This document shows positions 42,959-53,157 of a stretch of 60,460 nucleotides of DNA, piece by piece. The translations under genes and the position numbers were made by a program. Below the pieces are notes generated by a model that worked only from the letters and a program-made list of their open reading frames with translations, was not told where the DNA came from and made no database searches. How positions within the stretch are numbered: the first letter of the stretch is position 1; each line of letters opens with the position of its first letter. Origin of the DNA: Halobacillus litoralis (GTDB taxonomy: Bacteria; Bacillota; Bacilli; Bacillales; Halobacillaceae); contig NZ_WMEZ01000012.1 in assembly GCF_009856415.1 (NCBI RefSeq), positions 1 to 60,460 of the forward strand, in the 5' to 3' direction.

Positions 42959-42998
42959 GCTGTAATACCCCCAAACTTGCGCCAACTGGCTTCCTTCT

Positions 42999-43148
42999 CT
43001 ATTTCGTCTCGCGGTGTAAAGTATGCGTTCCGCATTTTTTACAAAACTTGCGGACTTCAAGACGTTCGGATTGGTTGGATCGATTTATATATGAACTATA
43101 ATTCCGACTTAAACATTCTGTACAAGCTAAAATGACTTTTTTTCTCAT
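42999..43148 (-). CDS. rpmG: 50S ribosomal protein L33, zinc form
   Basis: 49 residues, read by hand. [17 protein letters not shown] begins the protein; the zinc ribbon has Cys9, Cys12, Cys36 and Cys39. It lies just upstream of secE, as in other Bacillaceae. GAGGTGACG lies upstream of the ATG at 43148. Confidence 0.96.
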   Translation of the reverse strand: MRKKVILACTECLSRNYSSYINRSNQSERLEVRKFCKKCGTHTLHRETK

Positions 43149-43190
43149 TATCCGTCACCTCAATCTAGAGAGGTTTACACATACTCACTA

Positions 43191-43219
43191 AATGTAGCAC
43201 TCTTACCGATTACTGTCAA
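43191..43219 (-). promoter_or_regulatory. Promoter of rpmG-secE
   Basis: Minus strand TTGACA (43214-43219) and TACATT (43191-43196), spacing 17, right after the sigH stop. Confidence 0.8.
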
Positions 43220-43227
43220 TGCAGCTT

Positions 43228-43884
43228 TCATAGAGTGATTTCATTGACTTCCAGGTATTTTTCCAGCTTCCTCTTCACACGTTGTAAAGCGTTATCAATA
43301 GATTTCACGTGTCGATCAAGCTCAACCGAAATCTCCTGGTAGGAACGTCCGTCCAAGTAGAGGGTCAGCACTTTTTTTTCTAAATCACTTAATAACTCTG
43401 ACATTTTCTCTTCCATGTCTGAAAACTTCTCTTTATTCACAATCAATTCTTGTGGGTCGATCGCTTTTGAACCAGCGATAACATCCAATAATGTCCGATC
43501 TGATTCCTCATCATAAATAGGCTTGTCCAAAGAAACGTAGGAATTCAATGGGATATGTTTCTGTCTCGTGGCGGTTTTAATTGCGGTGATAATTTGACGG
43601 GTGACACATAATTCTGCAAAGGCTTTGAAGGATGACAATTTACCCTCTCTGTAATCGCGGATGGCTTTGTAAAGACCGATCATCCCTTCCTGGACGATAT
43701 CCTCCCGGTCTGCGCCAATAAGAAAGTAAGTCCGAGCTTTCGCGCGCACAAAATTCTTGTACTTATTGATCAAGTAATCTAGCGCCTGGACTTGCCCTTG
43801 ATTAATCCGTTCAACGACTTCTTCGTCATCAAGCTTGCTAAGATCCAAATCGTTGGTGCTTTTCTCCGTTTGTAAGATGCTCAC
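43228..43884 (-). CDS. sigH: RNA polymerase sigma factor SigH (Spo0H)
   Basis: 218 residues, the same length as B. subtilis SigH. Region 2 (YFLIGADREDIVQEGMIGLY) and region 4 (LDGRSYQEISVELDRHVKSI) are strongly conserved. It directs early sporulation and stationary-phase genes such as the spo0A sporulation promoter and spoIIA. Confidence 0.97.
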   Translation of the reverse strand: MSILQTEKSTNDLDLSKLDDEEVVERINQGQVQALDYLINKYKNFVRAKARTYFLIGADREDIVQEGMIGLYKAIRDYREGKLSSFKAFAELCVTRQIITAIKTATRQKHIPLNSYVSLDKPIYDEESDRTLLDVIAGSKAIDPQELIVNKEKFSDMEEKMSELLSDLEKKVLTLYLDGRSYQEISVELDRHVKSIDNALQRVKRKLEKYLEVNEITL

Positions 43885-43922
43885 ACAGGATCCCTCCGAC
43901 CGTGCTACCTCAATATAGCAAT

Positions 43923-43952
43923 ATTATACAGTACGATTCTGAAAAGCGTCAA
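43923..43952 (-). promoter_or_regulatory. SigA promoter of sigH
   Basis: Minus strand TTGACG (43947-43952) and TATAAT (43923-43928), spacing 18. In B. subtilis sigH is transcribed by SigA and repressed by AbrB; the AT-rich surroundings are compatible with that. Confidence 0.75.
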
Positions 43953-43965
43953 CAAGTTGTCAGAA

Positions 43966-44475
43966 TTATTTATCTCCTCGGCGCCATTTTTCAAAGAGTT
44001 CCCGTACCTCTTTGTTGATTGGTATTTTAGATTGATAGGGATATTGATTCTGGCTTTCGACATCTTTCTCTATTTGGTTTTCAATATTCTTCAATTCGAT
44101 ATACAGCTCTCTTGCTGATTTCCTGAAGGCTCCCTGCCCGAAAATAGTGCGTTGTTCTGCATAGTCTGAGGTTGCTACATAGACTTGTGTACGAACATCA
44201 TTCAATTCTCCAGCCAGTTTTTCTATCCGTTCATCAGCGGTTTCGTTTTCTTTTGTAAAGATAACTTCCACTTTGTAATTTTTTTGTTTTTTTTCAACTC
44301 CCCGGACATGGTAAGCATCAAAAACGATCATGATCCGGTCCCCGGTGTAGGATTGATACTCCGCCATCATCTCTATAAGGAGATCCCGGGCCTGCCCGAG
44401 ATCTTTCTCCTTCAGATTTTTCAATTCCGGCCAAGCGCCAATCATATTGTATCCATCGACAATTAAGACATTCAT
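43966..44475 (-). CDS. rae1: Ribosome-associated NYN-domain endoribonuclease Rae1 (YacP)
   Basis: 169 residues of the NYN/PIN-like fold. Acidic active-site motifs VDGYNMIGAW near the N terminus, IMIVFDAYHV, and TADERIEKLA are visible. In B. subtilis the enzyme enters the ribosomal A site and cuts mRNA in a translation-dependent way. Three bases behind rlmB. Confidence 0.92.
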   Translation of the reverse strand: MNVLIVDGYNMIGAWPELKNLKEKDLGQARDLLIEMMAEYQSYTGDRIMIVFDAYHVRGVEKKQKNYKVEVIFTKENETADERIEKLAGELNDVRTQVYVATSDYAEQRTIFGQGAFRKSARELYIELKNIENQIEKDVESQNQYPYQSKIPINKEVRELFEKWRRGDK

Positions 44476-44478
44476 GCC

Positions 44479-45222
44479 TTATTCCCCTAACGGATGGCGC
44501 TTCCTATAGACTTCGTACATCAAAAGGGAAGCGGCTACAGATGCGTTCAAAGAAGTTACTTCTCCAGCCATCGGCAGACTGACCGTCCAATCACACTTCT
44601 CTTTCGTTAATCGGCTCATGCCGCGACCTTCACTTCCAATGACGAGGGCAATCGGCATTTTCCCGTCAAGCTCCCGGTAATCTTCTGTGCCTACAGCGTC
44701 TGTACCCACCACCCAGACGAACCTTTCCTTCAACTCATCAATCGTCCTGGCAAGGTTCGTTACACGTGCAACTGGAATATATTCGATCGCACCTGTCGAC
44801 GTTTTCGCAACGGTTGCTGTTAAAGACACAGAACGCCTCTTCGGTATGATGACACCATGTGCTCCTGCCGCATCTGCCGTCCTAAGAATAGAACCAAGGT
44901 TATGAGGGTCTTCAATTTCATCACAAATAATGAAAAATGGAGGCTCGTCCTTTTCTTCCGCTTTCGCAAATAAATCTTCCAAATCACTGTATTCATACGC
45001 AGCCACCGAAGCAATGACCCCCTGGTGATTTCCATCAACGAGCTGATCAATTTTCTTCTTGGGCACTTTTTGAACAATGAGCCCATTTTCTTTGGCCAGC
45101 TGCTCAAGCTTTTTATATGCCTGGTGCTGCAGCTGATCCGATACCATCACTTTATTGATCGGTCTGCCTGACCGGATGGCTTCCTGGACCGAATTCTTTC
45201 CGATGATCCATTCTCCATTCAT
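44479..45222 (-). CDS. rlmB: 23S rRNA 2'-O-methyltransferase RlmB (SpoU family)
   Basis: 247 residues. N-terminal L30e-like substrate-binding domain (1-75) and C-terminal SPOUT knot domain with DPHNLGSILRTADAAG, VIGSEGRGMSRL and SLNASVAASLLMYE. Expected to methylate the equivalent of G2251. Its ATG overlaps the mrnC stop by one base. Confidence 0.93.
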   Translation of the reverse strand: MNGEWIIGKNSVQEAIRSGRPINKVMVSDQLQHQAYKKLEQLAKENGLIVQKVPKKKIDQLVDGNHQGVIASVAAYEYSDLEDLFAKAEEKDEPPFFIICDEIEDPHNLGSILRTADAAGAHGVIIPKRRSVSLTATVAKTSTGAIEYIPVARVTNLARTIDELKERFVWVVGTDAVGTEDYRELDGKMPIALVIGSEGRGMSRLTKEKCDWTVSLPMAGEVTSLNASVAASLLMYEVYRKRHPLGE

Positions 45223-45626
45223 TACGCTTCACTCCTTTCTTCAACGATTTGAATTGCATGTTGTATCAACGTTTCCAGCCGCTCCGTCTGTCCGGCCAAA
45301 TACAAAAATCCCAACACTGCTTCGAACGCGGTCGAATAACGATAGGTCTGTACGTTGGTGTTTTTAGGGACGGATCCCGATTTTGCGTTCCGTCCTCTCC
45401 TAAGCACCCCTTCTTCTTCTTCCGTGAGCTTTCCTTCTTCCTGCCATACACGGACCACATCCGCTTGCGATACAGCCGACACGAATTGGATGGCTGTCTG
45501 GTGAAGGTGTTGAGGCTTCACCTCTCCTTTTTGTAGCAAGTGCTGTCTGACATAAAGCTCATAAACAGAGTCGCCCATGTAAGCGAGGGCAAGACTCTTC
45601 ATCTGTTTCGCATTTGCGATTGTCAT
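45222..45626 (-). CDS. mrnC: Mini-ribonuclease III (23S rRNA maturation)
   Basis: 134 residues: an RNase III catalytic domain without the double-stranded RNA-binding domain. The family block [20 protein letters not shown] holds conserved catalytic residues. It trims both ends of 23S rRNA when L3 is bound. The start at 45626 has GGGGGTAA 4 bases upstream and falls 4 bases after the cysS stop. Confidence 0.94.
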   Translation of the reverse strand: MTIANAKQMKSLALAYMGDSVYELYVRQHLLQKGEVKPQHLHQTAIQFVSAVSQADVVRVWQEEGKLTEEEEGVLRRGRNAKSGSVPKNTNVQTYRYSTAFEAVLGFLYLAGQTERLETLIQHAIQIVEERSEA

Positions 45627-45630
45627 CGTC

Positions 45631-47031
45631 TTACCCCCGCTTCCATCTCGTGCCTTGGGATGTATCTTCAAGGATGATGTTGCGATCTTTCAACTCATCA
45701 CGTATTTCGTCGGCACGCGCAAAGTCACGGTTCTTTCTAGCTTGCTTACGCTCCTCAATCAGGGCGTCCACTTCTTCATCAAGCAATTCTTCCTGCGCCT
45801 GCAGTTGAATGCCGAGGACACCTGTCAATTCTTCAAACAACTCTTCAAAAGCCGTTAAGACTTTTTCGTGGGTCTGGTCTTCCTGTAAATATAAGTTCGC
45901 CGACTTAGTCAAGTCAAACAGGACAGAAATCGCATTCGCCGTGTTGAAGTCATCATCCATTTCTTTAATGAATTGCTCTTTAAAACCAGCAACCTTATCA
46001 AGCCACTCGCCTTGATCTTCCTCCAAGCTCATCGTGGAATTTTTTCGGTGCTGGATGTTTTCATACGCATTCTTGATACGGTCAAAGCTGCTTTTCGCCC
46101 CTTTCAACAACTCATCACTGAAGTTGATCGGGTGACGGTATTGAACACTCAGCATGAAAAAGCGGATCACTTGAGGATCATGCTTTTTCACTAGATCATG
46201 GGCAAGGATGAAGTTTCCGAGGGACTTCGACATTTTTTCGTTGTCGATATTAATATACCCGTTATGCATCCAATAGCGCGCAAAAGATTCCCCGTTATGA
46301 GCTTCTGATTGCGCAATTTCATTTTCATGGTGTGGGAAGGTCAAATCCTGCCCACCCGCATGAATATCGATGGTTTCTCCAAGGTATTTCTTCGCCATTG
46401 CGGAGCACTCGATGTGCCACCCCGGTCGGCCGCTTCCCCAAGGACTTTCCCAAGTGATTTCGCCTTCTTTTGCATCTTTCCAAAGGGTGAAATCAAGCGG
46501 GTCTTCTTTTTTATCCCCGATTTCAATGCGGGACCCGGATCTTAGCTCATCGATGGACTGGTGAGAAAGCTTTCCGTATTGATCGAAGGAGCGCGTACGG
46601 AAATACACGTCCCCGCCCGCTTCATAAGCGAATCCTTTATCGATCAACCCCTGGATAAAGCTGATAATCTCATCCATGTTTTCCGTCACACGCGGATGAT
46701 CCACTGCTTCTTTCACACCTAGTGCACCAACATCTTCTTTGTAAGCCGTAATGAAACGATTGGCGATATCTGTGACTCCCTCGCCCATTTCATTCGCCGC
46801 TTTAATCAATTTGTCATCGACATCTGTAAAGTTGAGCACATAGTGTACATCATAACCTCTGTACTCAAAATATCTTCTCACCGTATCGAAAACGATCGCC
46901 GGTCTTGCATTCCCGATGTGAATGTAGTTATAGACCGTAGGACCACAAACGTACATTTTCACTTTTCCTTCTTCCAGCGGATGGAACGGTTCCTTTTTTC
47001 TTGTCAGTGTGTTGTATATGTTAATTGCCAT
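45631..47031 (-). CDS. cysS: Cysteinyl-tRNA synthetase
   Basis: 466 residues, class Ia. HIGH motif in [11 protein letters not shown] (about 35-45), KMSKS in [11 protein letters not shown], and the zinc-binding Cys/His residues ([21 protein letters not shown]). Downstream member of the cysE T-box operon; its start overlaps the cysE end by 11 bases. Confidence 0.98.
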   Translation of the reverse strand: MAINIYNTLTRKKEPFHPLEEGKVKMYVCGPTVYNYIHIGNARPAIVFDTVRRYFEYRGYDVHYVLNFTDVDDKLIKAANEMGEGVTDIANRFITAYKEDVGALGVKEAVDHPRVTENMDEIISFIQGLIDKGFAYEAGGDVYFRTRSFDQYGKLSHQSIDELRSGSRIEIGDKKEDPLDFTLWKDAKEGEITWESPWGSGRPGWHIECSAMAKKYLGETIDIHAGGQDLTFPHHENEIAQSEAHNGESFARYWMHNGYINIDNEKMSKSLGNFILAHDLVKKHDPQVIRFFMLSVQYRHPINFSDELLKGAKSSFDRIKNAYENIQHRKNSTMSLEEDQGEWLDKVAGFKEQFIKEMDDDFNTANAISVLFDLTKSANLYLQEDQTHEKVLTAFEELFEELTGVLGIQLQAQEELLDEEVDALIEERKQARKNRDFARADEIRDELKDRNIILEDTSQGTRWKRG

Positions 47032-47683
47032 GTTGGTTCACTCCTTTGGTTTCCTCCATTTGTTTGCGCAGTTCCGCCATTTCCTTCTCGATCTCGTTCA
47101 ACCGGTCGTACACAGGGTCTGGAAGTTTGTGATGGTCCAGGTCCTTCTTTTGGACTTTCTTGCCATCTTGAATGACGACATGACCAGGGATGCCGACGAC
47201 TGTTGAATTGTTCGGAACATCGTGGAGCACCACAGAACCGGCCCCTACCTTAGAGTTTTCCCCGATTGTGATCGACCCCAGCACTTTCGCCCCTGTGGCT
47301 ACTAATGAGTTATCAAGGAGAGTGGGATGTCTTTTGCCTTTTTCTTTTCCCGTCCCTCCGAGCGTCACTCCTTGAAAGATCGTCACATTATCTCCAATCT
47401 CACACGTTTCCCCGATGACGACCCCCATGCCGTGGTCGATGAAGAAACGACGCCCGATTTTCGCTCCGGGATGGATTTCAATGCCTGTCAGGAAACGGCT
47501 CCATTGGGAAATGAGCCGAGCCAGGAAGAAAAACTTCCGTTTGTGACAAGCATGGGCCACCCGATGCGCCCATATGGCATGCAGTCCTGAATACGTCAGG
47601 ATCACTTCAATATAAGAACGAGCAGCAGGATCTTGATCGAACACCACATCGACATCTTCTTTAAACATTTTGAACAGCCCCAT
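47021..47683 (-). CDS. cysE: Serine O-acetyltransferase
   Basis: 220 residues. Left-handed beta-helix acyltransferase with catalytic His region [19 protein letters not shown] and the Gly-rich loop [16 protein letters not shown]. Makes O-acetylserine for cysteine synthesis. The start at 47683 has AAGGAGGGG about 8 bases upstream; the longer frame to 47758 reads into the T-box. It is controlled by the Cys-specific T-box. Confidence 0.96.
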   Translation of the reverse strand: MGLFKMFKEDVDVVFDQDPAARSYIEVILTYSGLHAIWAHRVAHACHKRKFFFLARLISQWSRFLTGIEIHPGAKIGRRFFIDHGMGVVIGETCEIGDNVTIFQGVTLGGTGKEKGKRHPTLLDNSLVATGAKVLGSITIGENSKVGAGSVVLHDVPNNSTVVGIPGHVVIQDGKKVQKKDLDHHKLPDPVYDRLNEIEKEMAELRKQMEETKGVNQHGN

Positions 47684-47730
47684 ACTTGCTCCCCTCCTTG
47701 TACTGAAACAGAAGCAGTTCCAATAAAAAT

Positions 47731-47979
47731 AAAAAACGCGCCTTTGTGCCAATGGCACAGAGACGCGTCGAACGTGGTTCCACTCTGTTTGGGATCGGCT
47801 TTTTTGCCTTTCCCCGCTTCACCCTTGATAACGGAAGGTACCCGCTTCGGCATACTTCGTTCAGCCGAAGACTCCGAGGTGCATTTCAAAGGCTTCTCAA
47901 CGAATCACTTCCAGCCGTGGTGATTCTCTCTGTAGAAGAGGGGGCCTCTTACTTCTCCTCATCAACGTTTCGTATAGGT
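47731..47979 (-). promoter_or_regulatory. T-box riboswitch, tRNA-Cys specific
   Basis: In transcription order: stem I start GATGAGGAGAAGTA, AGAGAG element, a specifier loop AATGCACC with codon TGC (Cys; bases 47883-47881), the T-box AGAGTGGAACCACG (about 47774-47787) and a 15-pair terminator with one mismatch (47736-47768) followed by T5. Uncharged tRNA-Cys would stabilise the antiterminator and switch on cysE-cysS and the genes behind them. Confidence 0.93.
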
Positions 47980-47985
47980 ATCTCT

Positions 47986-48014
47986 ACTATATGATATTCT
48001 TTCCCACTTGTGAA
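47986..48014 (-). promoter_or_regulatory. Promoter of the cysE T-box operon
   Basis: Minus strand TTCACA (48009-48014) and TATAGT (47986-47991), spacing 17, starting four bases before the gltX stop in reverse order. The transcript would begin near 47979, just before stem I. Confidence 0.7.
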
Positions 48015-48018
48015 CGAA

Positions 48019-49488
48019 TTAAGCTTGCAACTTGCTTAATACATCATTCAGACGGACCGTTACGGTTTCCAGCCCAAGCAAGTGAATCGCGTTCGGAAGT
48101 TCAGGGCCGTGGGTTTGACCTGTTGTAGCTACACGGACAGGCATGAACAGCTTCTTCCCTTTATGGCCGGTTTCTTTCTGAACCGCTTTGATTTGCTTTT
48201 TAATGTTTTCAGGTGTGAATTCTTCCAGCTCATGAAGGTTCTTCTTGAACGTTTCCAGTACTTCAGGTACTTGTTCCCCTTCAAGGACTTCCATCGCAGC
48301 TTCATCATACTGAATTTCCTGTTTGAAGAACAATTCGGTAAGCTCGACGATTTCTGCTCCGTAGCTCAATTGTTCCTGATAAAGGCTGATTAGTTCGTGT
48401 GCCCACTTGCGATCTTCTTCGCTCATATCCTGAGACAAACGTCCAGCCTCAACTAAATGAGGAAGAGCAAGATCGACAACACGGTCCAAATCAGAGGCTT
48501 TGATGTATTGGTTGTTCATCCATTTCAGTTTCGCAGGATCGAAGACAGCTGGTGAAGTGGAAAGTCTGTCCGCATCAAAGATCTCAACAAGCTGATCCTG
48601 TGTGAAAATTTCTTCTTCCCCAACTGGCGACCAGCCTAGTAAAGTGATGAAGTTGAAAAGAGCTTCTGGCAAATAACCAAGATTCTTATACTGCTCAATA
48701 AACTGAAGAATGTGTTGATCACGTTTGCTCAGTTTTTTGCGCTCTTCATTGAGGATCAACGTCATATGACCGAACTTCGGAGGTTCCCAATCGAACGCTT
48801 CGTACACCATCATTTGTTTCGGTGTATTGGAAATATGCTCTTCTCCACGAAGGACGTGTGTAATTTTCATTAAGTAATCATCAATCGCAACAGCGAAATT
48901 ATACGTTGGTGTTCCGTTCTGCTTAACGATGACCCAATCTCCAAAATCGCTGGATTCAAAAGTGATGTCGCCACGGACGATATCATTGAACGTGTACGTA
49001 TGGTTTTCAGGAACACGGATACGAATACTAGGCTTACGGCCCTCCGCTTCGAATGCTGCGATTTGTTCCTCTGTAAGGTCGCGGTGCGCCCCAGAGTATT
49101 TCGGCGCTTCGCCTCGTGCCATTTGCGCTTCCCGTTCTGCTTCAAGCTCTTCGGATGTCATATAGCATTTGTAGGCAAGACCACGTTCCAACAATTCGTC
49201 GACATATTTCTTATAAATATCCAGACGTTCCATCTGACGGTAGGGACCGTATTCGCCCCCTATTTCTGAACTCTCGTCCCATTCGATTCCCAACCACTTC
49301 AAGTAGTCGAGCTGGCTCTTTTCTCCACCCTCGACGTTTCGTTTTTCATCTGTATCCTCAATACGGATGACTACCTTTCCACCTGCATTTTTCGCATAAA
49401 GGTAGTTGAATAGGGCAGTCCTTGCATTACCAATGTGAAGGTGCCCTGTCGGACTTGGTGCATAACGCACCCGTACTTCGTTAGACAT
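48019..49488 (-). CDS. gltX: Glutamyl-tRNA synthetase
   Basis: 489 residues, class Ib. HIGH motif in [14 protein letters not shown] (about 10-23), KMSKS-like KKLSKRD (about 250). The family in Bacillus is non-discriminating and charges both tRNA-Glu and tRNA-Gln; this is assumed from lineage, not read from the sequence. Located between ispDF and the Cys T-box. Confidence 0.97.
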   Translation of the reverse strand: MSNEVRVRYAPSPTGHLHIGNARTALFNYLYAKNAGGKVVIRIEDTDEKRNVEGGEKSQLDYLKWLGIEWDESSEIGGEYGPYRQMERLDIYKKYVDELLERGLAYKCYMTSEELEAEREAQMARGEAPKYSGAHRDLTEEQIAAFEAEGRKPSIRIRVPENHTYTFNDIVRGDITFESSDFGDWVIVKQNGTPTYNFAVAIDDYLMKITHVLRGEEHISNTPKQMMVYEAFDWEPPKFGHMTLILNEERKKLSKRDQHILQFIEQYKNLGYLPEALFNFITLLGWSPVGEEEIFTQDQLVEIFDADRLSTSPAVFDPAKLKWMNNQYIKASDLDRVVDLALPHLVEAGRLSQDMSEEDRKWAHELISLYQEQLSYGAEIVELTELFFKQEIQYDEAAMEVLEGEQVPEVLETFKKNLHELEEFTPENIKKQIKAVQKETGHKGKKLFMPVRVATTGQTHGPELPNAIHLLGLETVTVRLNDVLSKLQA

Positions 49489-49545
49489 AATTGTTCTCCT
49501 TTCCTATTCCGGTCTATATCCTTGACTTATTTTATCATTTTTTGT

Positions 49546-50736
49546 CTAGGAATGCTGTTTATTTTGCAAAAGGACAACCGCTTGAGCAGCAATCCCTTCT
49601 TTGCGGCCCGTAAAGCCGAGTTTCTCCGTAGTCGTTGCTTTCACGTTGATCCGTCCAGGTTCAACCCTAAGGAGAGAAGCAATGTTTTCACGGATTTGTT
49701 CAATGTATGGAGCCATTTTTGGTGCCTGGGCAATGACCGTACAATCCATATTCCCAAGTTCATACCCATGCTCTGTCACGATATCCCACACATGCTGCAG
49801 CAATTTGCCAGAGTCTGCATCTTTAAATGCCGGATCAGTGTCTGGAAAATGTTTACCGATGTCTCCTTCGCCAATTGCTCCAAGACAGGCATCTGCAATG
49901 GTGTGAAGCAGAACATCTGCGTCTGAATGGCCAAGCAGCCCTTTCTCATGTGGAATTTCAATACCTCCAATGATACATGGACGTCCTTCCGTCAACTGGT
50001 GTACATCAAATCCTTGGCCGACACGAAACATAGGGCCATCCTCCACCTTTCCATTTGTTTGATTATTCAAGTAAGCTTGGGCTTTATGTAAGTCTTCTGG
50101 AGTCGTAAGCTTGATATTGTCATAGCTTCCCTTTACGATTGCCACTTCTTTGTCCAACCGCTCCACGAGGGAAGCGTCATCTGTGCCGTAGTATCTGCTT
50201 TTCCTCGCTCGTTCATGCGCTTCATAAATTAAATCATAAGAGAAGGCTTGAGGTGTCTGAGCTGCCCATAACGTACTTCTATCCAGTGTATCCAAACCAT
50301 GATCAGACTTCTGCTTGATTGTATCCGTCACAGGTACGGCAAGAAGAGCCGCCTCTTTTTCGTACACCGTTGCAGACAGTTCGTGTAAGAGCTCCTGGGG
50401 TACAAACGGGCGCGCCCCGTCATGAATAAACACAGGAAGCTTTCTGTTTCGAACGGTTTGCAGCCCTGCAAACACACTATCCTGACGTTCTGCTCCCCCA
50501 TCAACAAGTTGAACCGATTGGCGGAGTGGATATTCTTTTAGAAGTTTTTCCATTTGAGACCGTTCGCGTTCATTCGTTACTAAGATCAACTCTTCACACC
50601 ACTCATCCTGATCAAAGACGGAAAGGGTGTGACAGATCAATGGCTGGTTACCGATTTTCAAGAACTGCTTATTGCGACCAGCGAGCATCCGCTTGCCCTG
50701 TCCTGCCGCAAGTATAATGGCTGTATATTTTTTCAT
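49546..50736 (-). CDS. ispDF: Fused IspD-IspF: MEP cytidylyltransferase / MEcPP synthase
   Basis: 396 residues holding two consecutive enzymes of the methylerythritol phosphate isoprenoid pathway. IspD (1-about 228) shows the CTP-binding [18 protein letters not shown] and QTPQAF. IspF (236-396) starts [13 protein letters not shown] with metal ligands Asp and His and continues HSDADVLLH and [11 protein letters not shown]. They are joined by a short linker ([12 protein letters not shown]). In B. subtilis the two are separate adjacent genes. The IspF part keeps its own ATG (50031) and a GGAGG Shine-Dalgarno (50040-50044) 8 bases before it, so free IspF may be made as well. The frame is open with no stop between the two. 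Confidence 0.95.
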   Translation of the reverse strand: MKKYTAIILAAGQGKRMLAGRNKQFLKIGNQPLICHTLSVFDQDEWCEELILVTNERERSQMEKLLKEYPLRQSVQLVDGGAERQDSVFAGLQTVRNRKLPVFIHDGARPFVPQELLHELSATVYEKEAALLAVPVTDTIKQKSDHGLDTLDRSTLWAAQTPQAFSYDLIYEAHERARKSRYYGTDDASLVERLDKEVAIVKGSYDNIKLTTPEDLHKAQAYLNNQTNGKVEDGPMFRVGQGFDVHQLTEGRPCIIGGIEIPHEKGLLGHSDADVLLHTIADACLGAIGEGDIGKHFPDTDPAFKDADSGKLLQHVWDIVTEHGYELGNMDCTVIAQAPKMAPYIEQIRENIASLLRVEPGRINVKATTTEKLGFTGRKEGIAAQAVVLLQNKQHS

Positions 50737-50775
50737 GCGTATCCATCCTACGTTTGTTTAGACGTTCATAAAACA

Positions 50776-50809
50776 ACAAAAGCGATAACACGCATGTTAT
50801 CACTTTTGT
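50776..50809 (-). terminator. Hairpin between yacL and ispDF
   Basis: ACAAAAG-GATAACA / TGTTATC-CTTTTGT with one opposing mismatch and a 4-base loop, followed on the minus strand by TGTTTTATG. The T run is short and interrupted, so it is probably a partial terminator inside the operon. Confidence 0.6.
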
Positions 50810-50834
50810 CATTCTCTATTTGTTTATACCGTTT

Positions 50835-51929
50835 TTACAAGGCTTTTTCAAGTGATTTCGGCTTTGCAAAAATCATACGGCCGGCTGATGTCTGCAGCAC
50901 GCTTGTAACTACGACTTCAATCGTCTTCCCGATAAAGTCTTTTCCTTCTTCGACCACGATCATTGTACCGTCATCCAAGTAGGCGACCCCTTGATTTTGC
51001 TCTTTCCCGTCTTTGATCACTTGAATCGTCATCTCTTCTCCTGGAAGCACGACCGGTTTAACAGCGTTCGCAAGATCATTAATGTTCAAGACTTGGACAT
51101 TTTGAAACTCACAAACTTTATTCAAGTTGAAATCGTTCGTTACAACAATTCCGTCCATGACCTTCGCAAGCTTCACAAGCTTACTGTCTACTTCCTGGAT
51201 GTCTTCGAAGTCTCCTTCGTAAATTTCAACATTCACAGGGAGATCCTTTTGAAGACGGTTCAAAACGTCCAATCCACGGCGACCACGGTTTCTTTTCAGG
51301 CCATCGGATGAATCGGCGATGTGCTGCAATTCTTCCAATACGAATTGTGGGATCACAATCGTTCCTTCAAGGAAATGTGTATCACAAATATCCGCGATGC
51401 GGCCATCAATGATGACACTTGTATCCAAAATCTTTCGTTTCGGTACCAAAGCAGGATCGACCGTAGAATCTCCTTGAAGTTCATCTTCCGGCTTCTTGTC
51501 TTTCTTTGAAACCAAGTTCAAGAATTCGTCTTTCCGCTTAAAACCAACTTGAAAACCGAAGTAACCTAATAAGAAGGTTAAAAAGATCGGGACGACCTGG
51601 TTAACCACTTGAATCTGGATATCTTGTACAGGGATATTGATCAAGTAGGCGATGATCAGCCCGACAATCAAACCGAGGCTACCAAACAGCAAATCCGCTA
51701 CCGGTGCCCGAACGAGTGTATCCTCGACCCACCTTAAAAAATCGACAATATAATCCACAATCCAAAAAGTAAATAAAAATAATATAAGTGCTCCTAGTAC
51801 GGCCCCTAAGACAGATTGAATCCAATTCTGCCAAGTCAGCCCCATGGTTGTAAACAGCTCTGGGAAATAGAGGTAACCGATGGTTCCGCCGGTTATGACA
51901 ATAAACAACTGTACGATACGTTTAAGCAC
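50835..51929 (-). CDS. PIN and TRAM domain membrane protein (YacL)
   Basis: 364 residues. Four hydrophobic segments cover about residues 5-130. A PIN nuclease-like domain follows (about 168-285), with acidic residues in [25 protein letters not shown] and VTNDFN. A C-terminal TRAM domain (about 293-355) is an RNA-binding OB fold. It is a widely conserved Firmicute protein next to disA; its cellular role is not established as far as I know. The start is a GTG at 51929 with AGGAGGTGA upstream. Confidence 0.9.
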   Translation of the reverse strand: MLKRIVQLFIVITGGTIGYLYFPELFTTMGLTWQNWIQSVLGAVLGALILFLFTFWIVDYIVDFLRWVEDTLVRAPVADLLFGSLGLIVGLIIAYLINIPVQDIQIQVVNQVVPIFLTFLLGYFGFQVGFKRKDEFLNLVSKKDKKPEDELQGDSTVDPALVPKRKILDTSVIIDGRIADICDTHFLEGTIVIPQFVLEELQHIADSSDGLKRNRGRRGLDVLNRLQKDLPVNVEIYEGDFEDIQEVDSKLVKLAKVMDGIVVTNDFNLNKVCEFQNVQVLNINDLANAVKPVVLPGEEMTIQVIKDGKEQNQGVAYLDDGTMIVVEEGKDFIGKTIEVVVTSVLQTSAGRMIFAKPKSLEKAL

Positions 51930-52083
51930 TTGTATTCACCTCCTCAAACACAGTATGACCAAACCTAACAACCATTAACCATATAAAAAAGGAATGATGG
52001 TTTTTAACTTAGCACAACTTCCAAATTAAGTCAATGAGTAAACAAATTATCATACCATATTGTTCACAAATAAGTCAATGTTC

Positions 52084-53157
52084 TTATATATGTCGGTCCA
52101 CGAACAATTGTTCTTGTATGCGATCAAGCCCATCCCTGATTTTCATAGCACGGATTTCTCCGACACCATCGACTTCCACAAGCTCTTTAGGAGAAGCCTG
52201 AATCAGTTCTTCCAACGTACCGAACCTTTCGACCAAGTGTTCAATAATGAGGACGGGAAGTCTTGGAATCCGGCTTAAAATCCGGTATCCTCTTGGAACG
52301 ATAGGATCCGACAACTTCGTATTCGGTGAATACCCCATGAGTTTCAATACCTGCTCATCTGAAAGAAGCTCCGTATTGGTGATTTCCTGCATTTTTCTCA
52401 AAATATAATAAGGTTCATAATCCGGACGCTTACTATAATCGCGTAAAAGCAATGTCGCTTCATCTTCAATATTCGAGACTAATTCCGTCAATTGCAGCTG
52501 AATCAAACGCCCCTCTGTACCTAGTTCATTCACATAGTTCAAAATCTCTGTCTTCGTCCGGAGTACCATCTCAATCCGGTGGACGACCTGAACGACTTCA
52601 GAAAAGGATACCATGTTTTCAAACTCCATCGCACCGAGGTTCGTCACGCTTTGGTCGAGCACATTTTTATATTTTTCCAACGTCTGAATCGCCTGGTTGG
52701 CCTTCGTCAAAATGACACCAATATCTTTCAGTGAGTAACGGAGAGAACCTTTATACAACGTAATCACATTTCGACGCTGGGATATAGCAATGACGAGAGC
52801 ACCCGTCTGTTTAGCCACACGCTCTGCCGTCCGGTGTCTCATCCCCGTTTCTGTGGATAGGATATCCGGGTCCGGCATCAATTGCGCATTAGCAAAAAGA
52901 ATCCGGGTCCCTTCATCATTCAAAATTAATGCCCCATCCATTTTCGCCAGTTCGTAAAGGTGAGCGGGAGTGAAATCAGACTGGATATGGAACCCGCCAT
53001 CCACGAGGTCCCTCATATGATCCCCGTATCCGAGCACAATCAGCCCACCCGTTTTAGCACGCAGGACGTTATCAATTCCATCTCTCAGAGGTGTACCCGG
53101 GGCCACCAACTGGAGAATTTCTCCGATTCCATTTTCTTTGATTTCATGCCATTCCAT
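52084..53157 (-). CDS. disA: DNA integrity scanning protein DisA (diadenylate cyclase)
   Basis: 357 residues. The N-terminal DAC domain has the catalytic motifs DGA (74-76) and GMRHRTAER (105-113) that condense two ATP into c-di-AMP. A helical spine (about 150-285) is followed by a helix-hairpin-helix DNA-binding domain ([20 protein letters not shown]). In B. subtilis it scans DNA and delays sporulation when it meets damage. It begins immediately after the radA stop codon (TAAATG). Confidence 0.97.
   Translation of the reverse strand: MEWHEIKENGIGEILQLVAPGTPLRDGIDNVLRAKTGGLIVLGYGDHMRDLVDGGFHIQSDFTPAHLYELAKMDGALILNDEGTRILFANAQLMPDPDILSTETGMRHRTAERVAKQTGALVIAISQRRNVITLYKGSLRYSLKDIGVILTKANQAIQTLEKYKNVLDQSVTNLGAMEFENMVSFSEVVQVVHRIEMVLRTKTEILNYVNELGTEGRLIQLQLTELVSNIEDEATLLLRDYSKRPDYEPYYILRKMQEITNTELLSDEQVLKLMGYSPNTKLSDPIVPRGYRILSRIPRLPVLIIEHLVERFGTLEELIQASPKELVEVDGVGEIRAMKIRDGLDRIQEQLFVDRHI

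Larger units (their letters stand above)
47684..48018 (-). other. Promoter and T-box leader region before cysE, no gene
   Basis: The whole gap between gltX and cysE is regulatory: a SigA-type promoter at 47986-48014, a T-box riboswitch at 47731-47979 and the cysE ribosome-binding site. gltX itself lies upstream of the T-box and is not under its control. Confidence 0.85.
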
